NCBI GenBank assembly: GCA_003427395.1
Contig: BFEA01000899.1
Location: 122,131-148,478 of the forward strand
DNA from: Chara braunii
Lineage: Eukaryota > Streptophyta > Charophyceae > Charales > Characeae
Direction: 5' to 3'
DNA: 26,348 nucleotides
Position numbers and translations under genes: made by a program. The notes under the pieces were generated by a model, which saw only the letters and a program-made list of their open reading frames with translations, made no database searches and had not been told where the DNA came from. Below are positions 8,563 through 17,918 of the stretch, piece after piece; within the stretch, counting starts at the first letter, position 1, and every line of letters starts with the position of its first letter.

Positions 8563-10888
8563 TGGCTATGTTGTTCTAAAATACTGTCCTCAAGGAAGAT
8601 CCGCATAAAGAGGAGGATCCTACTTTGGATCCACGCAGCATTGGTCTCGAATCTGTCAGTGGAGAAGTCGAGAAGCTGCTGGTGAGTGAGCCGGGTGAAG
8701 TGCTTTCCCGTTTTTCGGCTTCTGATAGCCAGGTCACATATCAATAGGACCGGGATAATCCATTTAGGGAAGGAGAGGGAGTTTGGCAGAACCGCTCCCC
8801 GAACATCCTCAATCCCGGTCTCTCGGGCCCAGTACTTTAGTCGCTGAAGAACGATTGCGGTGGAGGAGTTGCCCTGCCACCCTTCCACCGTGAGGCCGGC
8901 ATGGGGCGCCACCTTCCCTAGAGGCGCAACTTGCTGAATTGTCTGAGTCGTGGATCTGAGTCCGAGCATCCAGTTCCCTCCCTCTGTTCTCCTCACTATT
9001 CGAAAGATGATGACCCCAGGAGGTACGACCACCGGGTGGCTGTCGTCCACTTCGAGCTTCACCAGCTTCCGGAGTTTCGTTGGAGGGTCCTCTAGTTCAC
9101 AGTCGTCCTCCGATCGAGTCTGTGTAGTATCTTCGTCGTCATGCACAATTTGTGTCCCCCCCCGACGGGGGACGACCAGCCAGTTCTGTTGTGTTTGGTG
9201 GTTGTGCTCTTCTTGCGGGGGCAACTGTTCTGGCGGGGGGGCGGGGCTGGAGAGGCCTTCGGTTGTGCTATCAAGTGCCTGTACCGGCAAGAGTGGCTGA
9301 TGTGTTGGCGGTTGTGGTTGTTCTCCTGCGCAAATGGCTAAATGGCAGTTTGCATCTGCCCGCTGTTGGGAGGCCTCGTGTGGTATAGAGTGCAACGTAG
9401 CACACAGTTCGTGCACCAGCATCTTGGGCCAAGCCAGCCCCTCATGGAGGAACGCCTGTCCGTGGCTTTAATCATGACTTTGGTCGTTACGGGCGGGTTT
9501 TCCCCGAAAGTGGGCGTTGGCATGATTCTCTATTTTGTCTAGGAACTCGTTTACCACCAGGACGATCGCTGGCCCCACGTCCATCCAATCGATGGAGGAG
9601 ATAGTCTGGTATCTTTCAACTGTGGCCAGGACCCGGGGGCTATACATAAGCACCCTCTTGGCTTCCCCCCAGTGTTTGTTGTGGAGTCTGTCTCCCGGTC
9701 TCTCATCTGTCAAGGAGAATATTTTTGTGAGGGTCCACTCGCTTAGGAATGCCAATTTCTGTTGGACCTCCTCGTTGGCAGAGAGGGGTGGAGAACCGAC
9801 CTCCCCCGGAGGCTGGGCCGTCGGGGGGCCACCTCTACCTCCATATTCTCTGGGAGGACATGTTGTTGCTCGTCCGGAGGTCCAGCAGGGGGGAGGGCAG
9901 AGGTGTCCATAGGTTGGGGTGTCTGTGCCTCTTCGTACCAGTCCGGGAGTGCAACAGGGGGGAGGTGAGGGTGGCACCGTTCCTGCTGTGGCTGCTCATT
10001 TTGGCATTCCACTTGTTGCTGCCAAAGCCATAGTAGCTGTTGCTGTTGCTGCTGGCAGCATAGTTGCTGTTGCCATTGCAGGTGTAAGTGCTGGAGGATT
10101 TGTTGTTGAAGTACCATTCTGTCTTGTTGTTGCCGGTGTTGGTACTGTGCCAGCTGGGCATGCAGCAGGAGACAGAACTGTTGTTCACACTCTTTCTGCT
10201 GCATGATCAGTTGTTGTTGTTGGTGTTGGGCATGCATGTGGGTTTGCGTTTGGTGCAGCAGCTGCAATTGTGTCTGTTGGTGTGGGTGAAGTTCTTGTTG
10301 TTGATGTTGGTGCTCTTGGTTGTGCAGATGATCCTGATGCTGGTGAAGAATGTTTTGTATTTGCTGTTGGTGAGTGGAGTCGCGGTGCATGGTGTGGCAC
10401 AAGTGTTGTTGATGTTGTTGATTCGGCTGAAGTTGGTGTTGTAGCTGCGCCAGCTGCTGTTGGCAGTGTGGCTGTTGCAGCGGTTGGATAGGCTGCGCTT
10501 GCTGTTGACCCTCTTGTGGGGGACCCGCCCCTTTCCCAAGCTCCTGGGAGACGGACGGTGATGGTATGACATCCAGGGGCTGTTTTGGTCGTGGCAGGTC
10601 CCAATGCTGGGACAAGGCGGCATCTTTAATTTTATCGAGGAGGGAGTTTGCTTTCAACCATATTTGTTGGGTCTTCAGACTTTTAGACGTTCCTTCCTTA
10701 ACCGCTTTGGAGCTGCCAGTTCTCCCGGGGTCGGGCTGGCCGTGCCCCTGTGCGGTTTTGGCGTTGTTGGCGCGAATACCCTTACAAGGGTATCCGCCCT
10801 GGTTTTTGCAAGTGACAGAAAAATGGGTTTGGTCGAAATAAGCCGTGCGAGGCACGACCGCGTCCGGGACCCGCCCCGACTAAGTTAG
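8517..10888 (-). pseudogene. LINE ORF1-like protein: Q-rich middle and unrecognised C-terminal domain
   Basis: Frame one runs from 10888 to about 9820. It has a short basic segment with two cysteines (SVTCKNQGGYPCKG), then over 200 residues dominated by Q, H and L. Frame two runs from about 9830 to 8517, with a stop at 9468. It carries an acidic, proline-rich linker and a ~200-residue well-mixed C-terminal region (RTEGGNWMLGLRS, LSFPKWIIPVLLICDLA, LDFSTDRFETNAAWI) that I do not recognise. The frames change near the G6 run at 9822-9827. There is no ATG upstream: the frame enters from a TAG at about 10880-10882. That suggests an N-terminal truncation or interruption. I call it ORF1-like because of its position just before the endonuclease. 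Confidence 0.6.
10020..10500 (-). repeat. CAA/CAG-rich low-complexity tract (polyglutamine coding)
   Basis: On the plus strand this reads as TTG, CTG and TGTTGC repeats. On the minus strand it encodes interrupted Gln/His runs of the ORF1-like protein. The interruption by CAT, CTG and CAC codons shows it is not a recent pure microsatellite. All other frames across it are low-complexity shadows. Confidence 0.75.
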
Positions 10889-13800
10889 GGGGTATGTGGG
10901 CGCGCAGTTCAAGGCGCGCGTGTGATTTTTCTGATTAAGTGAGTGGTCGGTCTACTCGACCGACCCGGACCGTGCTACGGCTTGTGTAGGGGACGAAGGT
11001 TCGTTTTTGGTTGGTATGCGCGACCGACAGCAGGGCTGGCGCGCCGGTAGGCGCGCGGGTTGGCCACAATGGGGTCTAAGTAGGCCGGGGCGAGTGTCGG
11101 GCGTTGGCGCACCGGTTGTAGGTGGGAAAGGAAGGCCTAGGCTGTTCTTTTCCTTTTTTCCCAGGCCTAGGCACGGCGCGGCGCCACTTCATATTCAGGT
11201 CCGCGCTTCGCTGTACCAGGCTTGGGCTTAGCCCTATAGGTTACGGTGTCGGACCATTGCTACGGAGGTTCAGGGATCGAGGCTGGCGGGTGTCGGTGCA
11301 GCAGCGGCAGAGCATCATGGAGAAACTGAGGGGTTGAGGGTCCCGCGGGACTATCCCCCTTAGTTTTGTTGGGGGAGTCCGATCGCGGGCCCGTGCCGCC
11401 GGGCCGAGGAAAGCATTGGAAGGCCCCACATCCCGGTTCCCTAGCTCTCTCGTGTTATCTTCTTGGGTGGGACTTTTATTTTTTTATTACTATTTCTTTT
11501 TTTTGCTGCTTCAGGGTCTGGAGGGCCGCGCGGAGTCTATTTGGGCTCGCTCACTCCTCCTCCATAGAGACCAGAGCCCGTTACTATCGAGCCGGCGGCT
11601 ATTGAAAGGCGGCGGGAGTGGACCTGGGCTTGGAAAGGCCCCAGGTGCATGCGGACGACAACAAGGGGGAGAGTGGGAAGCACCTACCTGGCGTGGGACC
11701 TCCGATGAGGCCGCGGGGCATTGCCCCGGTTGAGTCCTTCGGGACATCCGTAAGGATTGGAACGACACAAAGGAGGGTAGCGCGGCCCCGCGCGTGGTTG
11801 ACACGTATAAACTTGGAGGAGAGGGGCCGGCGCTGGTTGTTGGTCGGTGGTTCATTTTGGCGACAGTGTGGTTGGGACGGAGTGATGCGGAGTGGTACGA
11901 GGTAGGGGCGATCGGTGGTAGCGACCAAGGCAGCGAGGCACAGCGCTGCAGCGAAGTAGGGGGCGACGGGCGCTGGGGGAGACAGAGGAGAAGAGGACGC
12001 ACCCAGACGGATAGCCGCGATAGGTGCATGCGGAATAGAGGGAGGCTGGTGATGGCGGATAGGCGGGTGAGGCGCAGCGGAAGCGGGGCTGCTCGCGCGA
12101 TACTGAGTGAAAACGGGCCGGGGGAGATTGTAGTAGGGGGGTTTTAGATATGGCGAGTTCAATGGTACTGTTAGTTCTGTGGTTAGTTGAGTAGAATAGT
12201 GGGTTAGTGAAGAATGGGGTGCGCTGAGCCATGGCGGTGATGGAGAAGGCGGAGGTGAGGAATGAGATCTCACTCGATTCATGATGGAATCGGGCGAGCT
12301 CGAGCGTCAGGCGAGGGTTTACAGCCATTCCGAGTCAAATGGCGAAGTCGGTTCGGACATTGGATTAGTAGAATGGGAGGTATAGAAGAAGAGATGTGCG
12401 CGGGGAGGTGGTAGGATGGAAGATGGAGAGGGGGCAAAGGTGGTGTAGCTCGCCCATTTCACGGTGAGAATAGGCGGGTAGAGGTGCAGGATTGGGTTTC
12501 TTACCATCGCGAGCGCAGTGGCGAGGTCGGATCTAGCAGTTGGGCCATGGTTCAAATACGGCGCGAGTTATGAGCGGCGTGTGAGGAAGAGCGATTTCGG
12601 AGAGTGTGCATCTGGCCGGACCGTTGTGGAAGATTCATCCGGGTCTACCCAGCCAGTTGACGGGGGAGGGGGCATCCGTGTTAGTGAGTGTGCTGCCCAT
12701 CCTATCGCTGGTATGGAGGTAAAGAACAAGGTTCAGGATTGAAAACTTACCCGTGGATTGGCGGGCTCAAATAGAATGTATTTGGTCGTGCTTTGGCAGG
12801 GAGTTCAATCAATTTGGCTCAGTGCATCCCACTAAGCAAAGTGGCGTAGAGCCAACCCCGAGAGTGGAAACTTGCTACCAATGTGCACGCATGGGAGGAT
12901 CGGAACGAGGAGAAGGTAGATGAGGGGACGAATACACTTACCTTGCCAGGGCACGTCCGTGACCGCGAAGGGCACGAATCGGCTGCGGGGCCTACATTGC
13001 GGGAGGTAGGCTGCAGAACCACAGACTCGTACGTTGACCAATGAGCGGCACATTTCGTCGGATGGGGAAAGCAAGGGGGGTGGGCTCAGCAGGAGCTATC
13101 ATCTGCGTGTCAAAGAGAGTAGCCTTCCCTTGCTCCTCTGAGCTGACGGCTTCGAACTTCGTACCACAGCGGAAGACTCGGCTTGGGTTGGCCCCTTTGG
13201 ACAGCCGGCCGGAACAGCAAAGAAGTTGGAAACGGGCCACAGAGACTGGAGACTTGTCGATTTGGTCGAGGCTGGCTGCTGCCGACCGCTGTGCCTAGCT
13301 GCTGCCGGCTCGGTTGACCGGGGGCGAACTGATGCTAACTGCTGAAGTACTTTTGCTGCCCACAGTCGGCCGCCGAATGGTGTTGGGCGCCGCTGTGCAC
13401 AGCTACTGCGTCCGCCGACTGTGTATGGCCTGCCCTTGCCTCTATCAACTGCGTACAGGTTGTTGCTAGACTGCTGGGACAGCGGGGCTGCTGCCTTTAG
13501 CCATGTGCGGGCTTGTTGGCGGAGGCTGCTGCAGTTGAGCTTAACCGTTGTTGCTGCAACTGACGGTACCGCGGGTACGACGATCGTTTAGGGCTAAGTG
13601 ACTGCTGCTTCATCATAGGGGAAGCGACGATATGGTGTGAAAGGAGTGCTTGGGCTTAGTGGTTTAACTGCGGTTTGACCAGGCGGGTGTTACTTGGCTG
13701 CCATTGCGGGGCCCTCAGGCGTTGAAGGTAGCAAGGTCCTCTCCTGCGAGTCTGAGAGCACCCCTCTTGTATTTGAGAGACTGAACCATTTTCTTCTGCC

Positions 13801-14209
13801 TTTCTTCCTCAAAGTCTAGTCTATTTGGTTATGAGAGGAAGGCGGCAGGCAGGATTGCAACCCGTAATCCGCGCGAAGGCCTCTGTGGGAGGTTCGCCCC
13901 ACCGATTGCGGGAGCCCTGCCGGAACTCAGGAGGAGTTCTGGAGGCAGGGAATTGAAAGGTAACCACTGCTTTCCCTCCATATACCCAAGTATAACCCCT
14001 ATTTGTACGTCCTTCTATGTGTTGACTGAGTATACTGCATGCCTTGGTTTGACTGGCAGGACACAACTCAGACTAAACAAAGGAATGTGTGTGCAATTTC
14101 AGTTTCAGTTTTGTTGATTGTCTGAATGAAGATTGTGAACACAAGGGGTTGCATCTGGGGGAAGGGTGGGCGAAAGGTGATCTTGCCTGAGCCTGAATGG
14201 GTCCTCTGG
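10889..14209. other. GC-rich, hairpin-dense non-coding region
   Basis: No reading frame here resembles a protein. Inverted repeats are unusually frequent: GCGCGC at 10900/10914, GGTCGGTC/GACCGACC at 10945-10965, GCGCGCC/GGCGCGC at 11039-11056, two palindromic GGCCTAGG about 35 bp apart near 11130-11170, GTCCCGCGGGAC at 11340-11351, and a two-part 36-base hairpin at 13915-13950 (CCCTGCC and GAACTC pairing with GAGTTC and GGCAGGG). About 11640-13000 is purine-rich on the plus strand. About 13270-13560 is rich in CTGCTG/GCTGCC words. It may be part of a large retroelement or an untranslated structured transcript, but I see no defining end. Confidence 0.5.
13915..13950. repeat. Strong two-part hairpin
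   Basis: A 7-bp outer stem (CCCTGCC 13915-13921, GGCAGGG 13944-13950) and a 6-bp inner stem (GAACTC 13923-13928, GAGTTC 13934-13939) are separated by a small internal loop. Another short stem, GTGGG/CCCAC, lies just upstream at about 13886-13902. No known RNA family is recognised. Confidence 0.65.
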
Positions 14210-15034
14210 GGTCAGACCAGTTCCATAAGATTGGACGGCCTGACCGCTGTGTTTATTTTTGAATTGCCTGGAGAGGCAAACCAGTTCCATAAGATTGGAC
14301 GGTCTGACTGCTCTGAATTGTGGGGGTTTGAGTGTGGTTGACTTTTCAGGGGCCAAACCTATACCATAAGATTGGAGGGTTTGGTTACCCTGTTTGATTG
14401 GGGTTTGTTCTGTTTCTTTTGTTTTTGACTGAGGAGGTCTGGGCAAGTCCATAAGATTGGACGGCTCAGCCCCTTCCTGTTTCATTCTGAGGGGGTAATT
14501 CGTGCTGAGGGCAGGGCATGTCCATAAGATTGGACGGCCTTGGACTCGTGCCATACACAGTGGATCAGAGAGAAACGAACCTGGCAAAGGACCAGATATG
14601 TTCCATAAGATTGGACGGTCTGGCCCGATGCCTCTCACATGCTGGAACCCAAAAGGTTAAATTTTGGCTATATTTTATACTATCCTATGTATGAACAGGC
14701 TAGCCAGGCATGGGTTCCATAAGATTGGACGGCCTGGCTTTAGCTTATCATAAAATGAAGAAAGTATAACTAAGAGTATAATTGAAGGTAACCCTGGGCA
14801 GACCAGGCCTTGTTCTAAGATGAACGGCTCGGTCCTATGCCCAGCTTTTGAACACTAAATTCAGAGAGGTATATATAACCTGGATATTAAACAGTTCAGG
14901 GCGGCTAAACCTTGCTTCTAAGATGAACGGCTTAGCCCTATGCCCAAAGGAAGAGAGAAGTAGTTGTGCAACCTGTTCGTGTATATTCGATGGCTGAGTG
15001 AGGCAGGTTCCATAAGATTGGACGGCTTGGTTTT
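14210..15034 (+). repeat. Array of ten covarying hairpins with an invariant TAAGAT loop
   Basis: Ten copies, with TAAGAT loops at 14226, 14290, 14367, 14452, 14525, 14606, 14720, 14816, 14919 and 15013, spaced 64-114 bp. Each has a 3-4 bp inner stem (TCCA/TGGA in seven copies, ACCA/TGGA in copy 3, TTC/GAA in copies 8 and 9), a small asymmetric internal loop (usually three to six bases left, one to three right, the right side usually starting with C), then a longer outer stem whose sequence differs per copy but stays paired. Examples are CCAAACC/GGTTTGG (copy 3), CCAGA/TCTGG (6), AGCCAGGC/GCCTGGCT (7), GACCAGGCC/GGCTCGGTC (8) and GGCTAAACC/GGCTTAGCC (9). Copies 8-10 share a TATGCCC tail, and in 8 and 9 it pairs with an upstream GGGC. 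I recognise no RNA family. The strand of transcription is unknown. Confidence 0.85.
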
Positions 15035-15324
15035 ATGCCCTATGTAAGCGGGGTATAAGGGACTAAATCATTGAAAGACTATGAACTATTGTTTGCAAAG
15101 GTTGACTTGGGATGGCGAGAGTACTTACCTTTGTGATTTGGCCTGCATGTGACTGAGTGAGGCTACTACTTGGTCTGAGTTTCAGTTTGACAGGTAGTTG
15201 CTTTAGAGGCTCGCCACGTGCTAGAGCGATAGGAGTTAACTTCAATCAATTCCTGCATTTTCGGAGCTAAGTTTTTTTACTTGTTGATTTTCATATTTTC
15301 TGGGATCTTTTGTTATACTCGGCG

Positions 15325-15650
15325 TTGTATAAATTTTGGTAAGCCACTTTCTCTACGGGAAGCGCTGCCGAAATTTCTACAAATCCACGGAGTTGGTCAA
15401 TTCTTGACTTTTCAAGCTCAACTTGTCTAAAGTTCATATATGACTTAGTAAAAATCTGGAAAGTCTCCTTTTTAAAAGGGAGTGCTGCCCAAATTTTTGC
15501 TAATTCAGGGAGTTAGACAAAATTGGACTTTGGAAAGTCAAAGACTATTTTTGGTTTCATATTTGGGCTGATATAAATTCTGAAAAGACACTTCTCCTAC
15601 GGGAAGCGCTGCCGAAATTTTCTTGATTTAAAGGAGTTAGATTATATTTT
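15325..15650. repeat. Three ~120-bp tandem repeats
   Basis: The core GYGCTGCCSAAATTT occurs at 15362, 15482 and 15606 (periods 120 and 124). Each is preceded by a small pyrimidine/purine stem (CTC..GGGAAG, CTCC..GGGAG, CTTCTCC..GGGAAG) and followed by a GGAGTT block and a T/A-rich stretch. The copies are diverged but the order is kept. They end directly before a candidate primer-binding site. Confidence 0.8.
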
Positions 15651-15656
15651 GACAGG

Positions 15657-15674
15657 TGGCGATTCTAGCGATCC
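15657..15674 (+). promoter_or_regulatory. Candidate LTR-retrotransposon primer-binding site
   Basis: TGGCGATTCTAGCGATCC begins with TGG, the complement of a tRNA CCA end, and follows TTGACAGG, so an LTR ending in CA plus a two-base spacer is plausible. It resembles the TGGCGACTC-type sites seen just after the LTR in plant Ty3/gypsy elements (from memory, not checked). No gag or pol frame follows on the plus strand and no matching second LTR is in the window. It may equally be chance. Confidence 0.3.
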
Positions 15675-16500
15675 ACCCTGTATAGGGGAGACTCTGCCAC
15701 TGGCTTACGGGTAGATTTTGATTTAGTTGGTAGGTAACTTGGGTGAGAATGTGCTATGGAGGGTCATCCCCCGTATGCTAATGATTTAGCTTGGGCATAA
15801 CTTGTCTTATGGAACAGGCCTTTCGTGGACATTCGATTCAGGACTTGGGTTAGTTCAGTTTGATCCTGCAAGGATCATCATCTGTTATCACCGATAGCAA
15901 GTCGGTTGCTGATTCGTCGGCTCACGACTCAATTCCTACTCGCTCCCTATACTCAACCTAAAAGGTTTTAGCCCAGGTGATCTTTCTGTTTGTTAAGGGT
16001 TTCACCCGGACTTTTATTGAATGGCCATTTGACAGAGGTACTGAGTTTTTAATTGAGGTTGGTTGGCTGGAGGTTGGGGTTTGCATGGCTAAAGCGAGGG
16101 GTATGAGTATAGGAACTGGTTGGAGTTGACTCCGCGTAGTGCGTGGACTCTTGTCTGGCTTTTGATGTGACTGCAGGTATGTTCAAAGACTTGGGATTTT
16201 GGTTGGGCTGCTCTGCGGTGGCATATATATGTATGGCTAGGGGGAGACCCACTATGACCGTGAGAAGTGATCGTCACATAATTATTCCTCTTGTGCATAC
16301 ATATATATATGTGCCAGGGCATGTGTACCTACGTGCGGAGCTAGCGTGGCCTGAAGTGCCCGCATACTAAGGGTCAGTCGAAGGTCGGGGTGAATAGAAG
16401 GGGGGCCTGTTTATTTTCCTTGTTGCGATTTATCTTGGTGGAACGATAAAGTTCCGGGCGGAAGGGTCAGCGTGTCGCTGGTGATGCGCCAGACAACTCA
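15675..16500. other. Non-coding stretch, no gene recognised
   Basis: No frame here has protein-like composition over a useful length. If 15657 is a primer-binding site this would be an untranslated leader. I see only short palindromic ATATAT segments near 16229 and 16304. Confidence 0.45.
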
Positions 16501-16530
16501 CCACCGCTCCAAACCCCCTCTTGCCCTAGG

Positions 16531-16880
16531 GGCCGTCTTGCCCCGCACCAGTTGGGACACCTCAGGGTGCGGAAGACGGAAAGGCCCTCAGGCCGGTTTT
16601 GCGCGCACTAAAAGGTTACCCCCATTGGCCCGCGCTTCAGCCGACGCCTGAGCGTCGAAAGGGGACCCCTTGATTCAGAGTAGGCCATTTGGGTGTGGGC
16701 ACTACACAATGCGCCGCCATCGCGGTCACTCACGTAGAACTGCATAGCGAGATAGGATGTGTAAGTTCAGTGCCCTCGCGATCTTATACTAAGCCCGCGC
16801 GCGGCACTCGTCGCATCCCGCACTAAAAGAGTTATGGGTCAGGCGGCGAGATTACGAGCGCGACACGGCCTGTAAACTTG
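16531..16880. repeat. Structured GC-rich repeat R1
   Basis: Begins with a strong hairpin: CCGTCTT (16533-16539) and CCGCACC (16543-16549) pair with GGTGCGG (16566-16572) and AAGACGG (16573-16579). Next comes CGACGC-CTGA-GCGTCG at 16642-16657, and then blocks shared in order with R2: GGGCACTACA, CGCCATCGCG, GTAGAACTGCAT, TACTAAG, GTTATGGGT and GAGCG. No ORF. The shared landmarks sit 639 bp from their R2 partners. Confidence 0.65.
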
Positions 16881-17159
16881 GGGTTTGTGGTAACGTGAAG
16901 CGGCACGTGGGCGGAGGACTAGTTCCGGTCAGCCTATGGGAGTCCGTGTACGGGCTTCACCATCCCGGACGCCAGGTAGCCTATGGGTAGGATGCCGGAC
17001 CTCCTCCGCGCGCGCGTCGTTTGGGCTTATCCACCCCCTTTCCATTTTTGAGGGCCATCAGCTAATGAGGGTTGGAGTGGGCTCCCTTTTTGCGTTTTCA
17101 TGGTTGGACGTTATAGTCCGTGGCGGCCGTCAAAGTCAAACCCCTTGATGTTCGACCGC

Positions 17160-17505
17160 CACGACGGCTTAAAGCTGTCTACTCAACCCCTCTGCACAGG
17201 GTGCAGAAGAGAGTGTGGTCTCCAACCGCGCACGACGGTTGTCCAGCATCGAGAGATTAACCCTCAAGGCGCGTGTTAGCCGACACTTGAGTGTCGAACG
17301 CGGCCCTCGAGATTAACGAGGGCCGCGCGAGTATGGGTACTACATGGTACGCCATCATCGCGACTGCTCGGGTACGTTTGCATTGCTAGCCGATATGAGT
17401 TATCCCTGCATCCGCGCGGTTTTATGTTAAGTCTCGCGCGTGACGCCTATCCGATTTCCGCATCGGAAAGTTATGGGTTGGCTACCGAGGGGCTAGGAGC
17501 GTTGT
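17160..17505. repeat. Structured GC-rich repeat R2
   Basis: Diverged direct copy of R1. CGACAC-TTGA-GTGTCG at 17281-17296 corresponds to R1's hairpin with a compensating G-C to A-T change. A perfect 11-bp stem follows (CGCGGCCCTCG at 17299-17309 with CGAGGGCCGCG at 17317-17327). TCTGCA/TGCAGA (about 17191-17206) makes another stem at the place of R1's first hairpin. GTTATGGGT is at 17470 (16831 in R1). Confidence 0.65.
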
Positions 17506-17918
17506 CGCGTTGTTTATGTTGTGTCGCTTGTGCAATGTGTGCGTGCGCGTAGGTTTTGTTTTTTCGTGTTCGTAGAATGGTGTGCGCGTGGTGCGGGGGG
17601 AAAGCGTCCTAGTCGACCGACGTCGAGCCACGCTTGGGACTTCAGCCCCCCCAAGATGTCGGCCCGCGTGCGGGTCCGATAGGCGTATTACTGCGCTTAC
17701 CCCCTATGCTACAGCGAACGAGAAACGCCCTCGGCTGGTCCACCTCTGCGATTGCAACCGAGTAGCTTTCGTACTGTGGACTGGTAGCTCGGCGGGGATA
17801 CGCCCACTGAAGGGAGGTGACAGTTCCCGTAAGGTGGAGGTAAGTTGTGCCTCGCGTAGGCCCTATCCTGTCGTAGGGGCGCGCGAGAGGTATGGCTGGC
17901 GCACTCGGCCGGAGCGGC
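17506..17918. other. GC-rich sequence without a recognised gene
   Basis: Both strands are open for over 120 codons here (plus strand 17582-17959; minus strand 17642-18028). Neither translation resembles a known domain, and open frames are expected in GC-rich DNA. It separates the R1/R2 repeats from the LINE ORF1 end. Confidence 0.45.

Larger units (their letters stand above)
2470..10888 (-). mobile_element. Degenerate L1-like non-LTR retrotransposon (LINE)
   Basis: Reading on the minus strand, the order is an ORF1-like Q-rich region, an apurinic-type endonuclease, a reverse transcriptase with FADD, a C-terminal zf-RVT Cys/His knuckle, a 3' non-coding region, and a candidate poly(A) tail seen as 24 T at 2470-2493. 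This is the L1 layout of plants. It makes a reverse transcriptase/endonuclease for target-primed reverse transcription, but this copy cannot, because it has several nonsense codons and frameshifts, two tandem duplications and an 11-bp deletion. The right limit (10888) is where the ORF1-like frame meets a stop without any ATG. No target-site duplication was found. Whether the poly(T) is truly this element's tail is inferred from its position. Confidence 0.85.

Noticed and set aside
9919-10491. Plus-strand Val/Ala/Gly/Leu-rich frames
   Set aside because: They are antisense shadows of the CAA/CAG-rich tract of the LINE ORF1-like gene.
11599-12328. Long serine/proline-rich minus-strand frames of 150-230 codons
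   Set aside because: They overlap one another in several frames in purine-rich DNA and show low-complexity composition with no domain.
14105-14638. Minus-strand open frame of 177 codons with repeated SYG/SNLME words across the hairpin array
   Set aside because: The repeated words come from the conserved hairpin core. Copy spacing is not a multiple of three, and the stems change by base-pair compensation, which is not how protein repeats evolve.
14210-15034. CRISPR array
   Set aside because: Repeats are not identical, spacing ranges from 64 to 114 bp, arms change with each copy, and the genome context is eukaryotic with no cas genes.
16531-17505. R1 and R2 as the two LTRs of one small element
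   Set aside because: They are too diverged for LTRs of one insertion, and no TG..CA ends or primer site lie between them.
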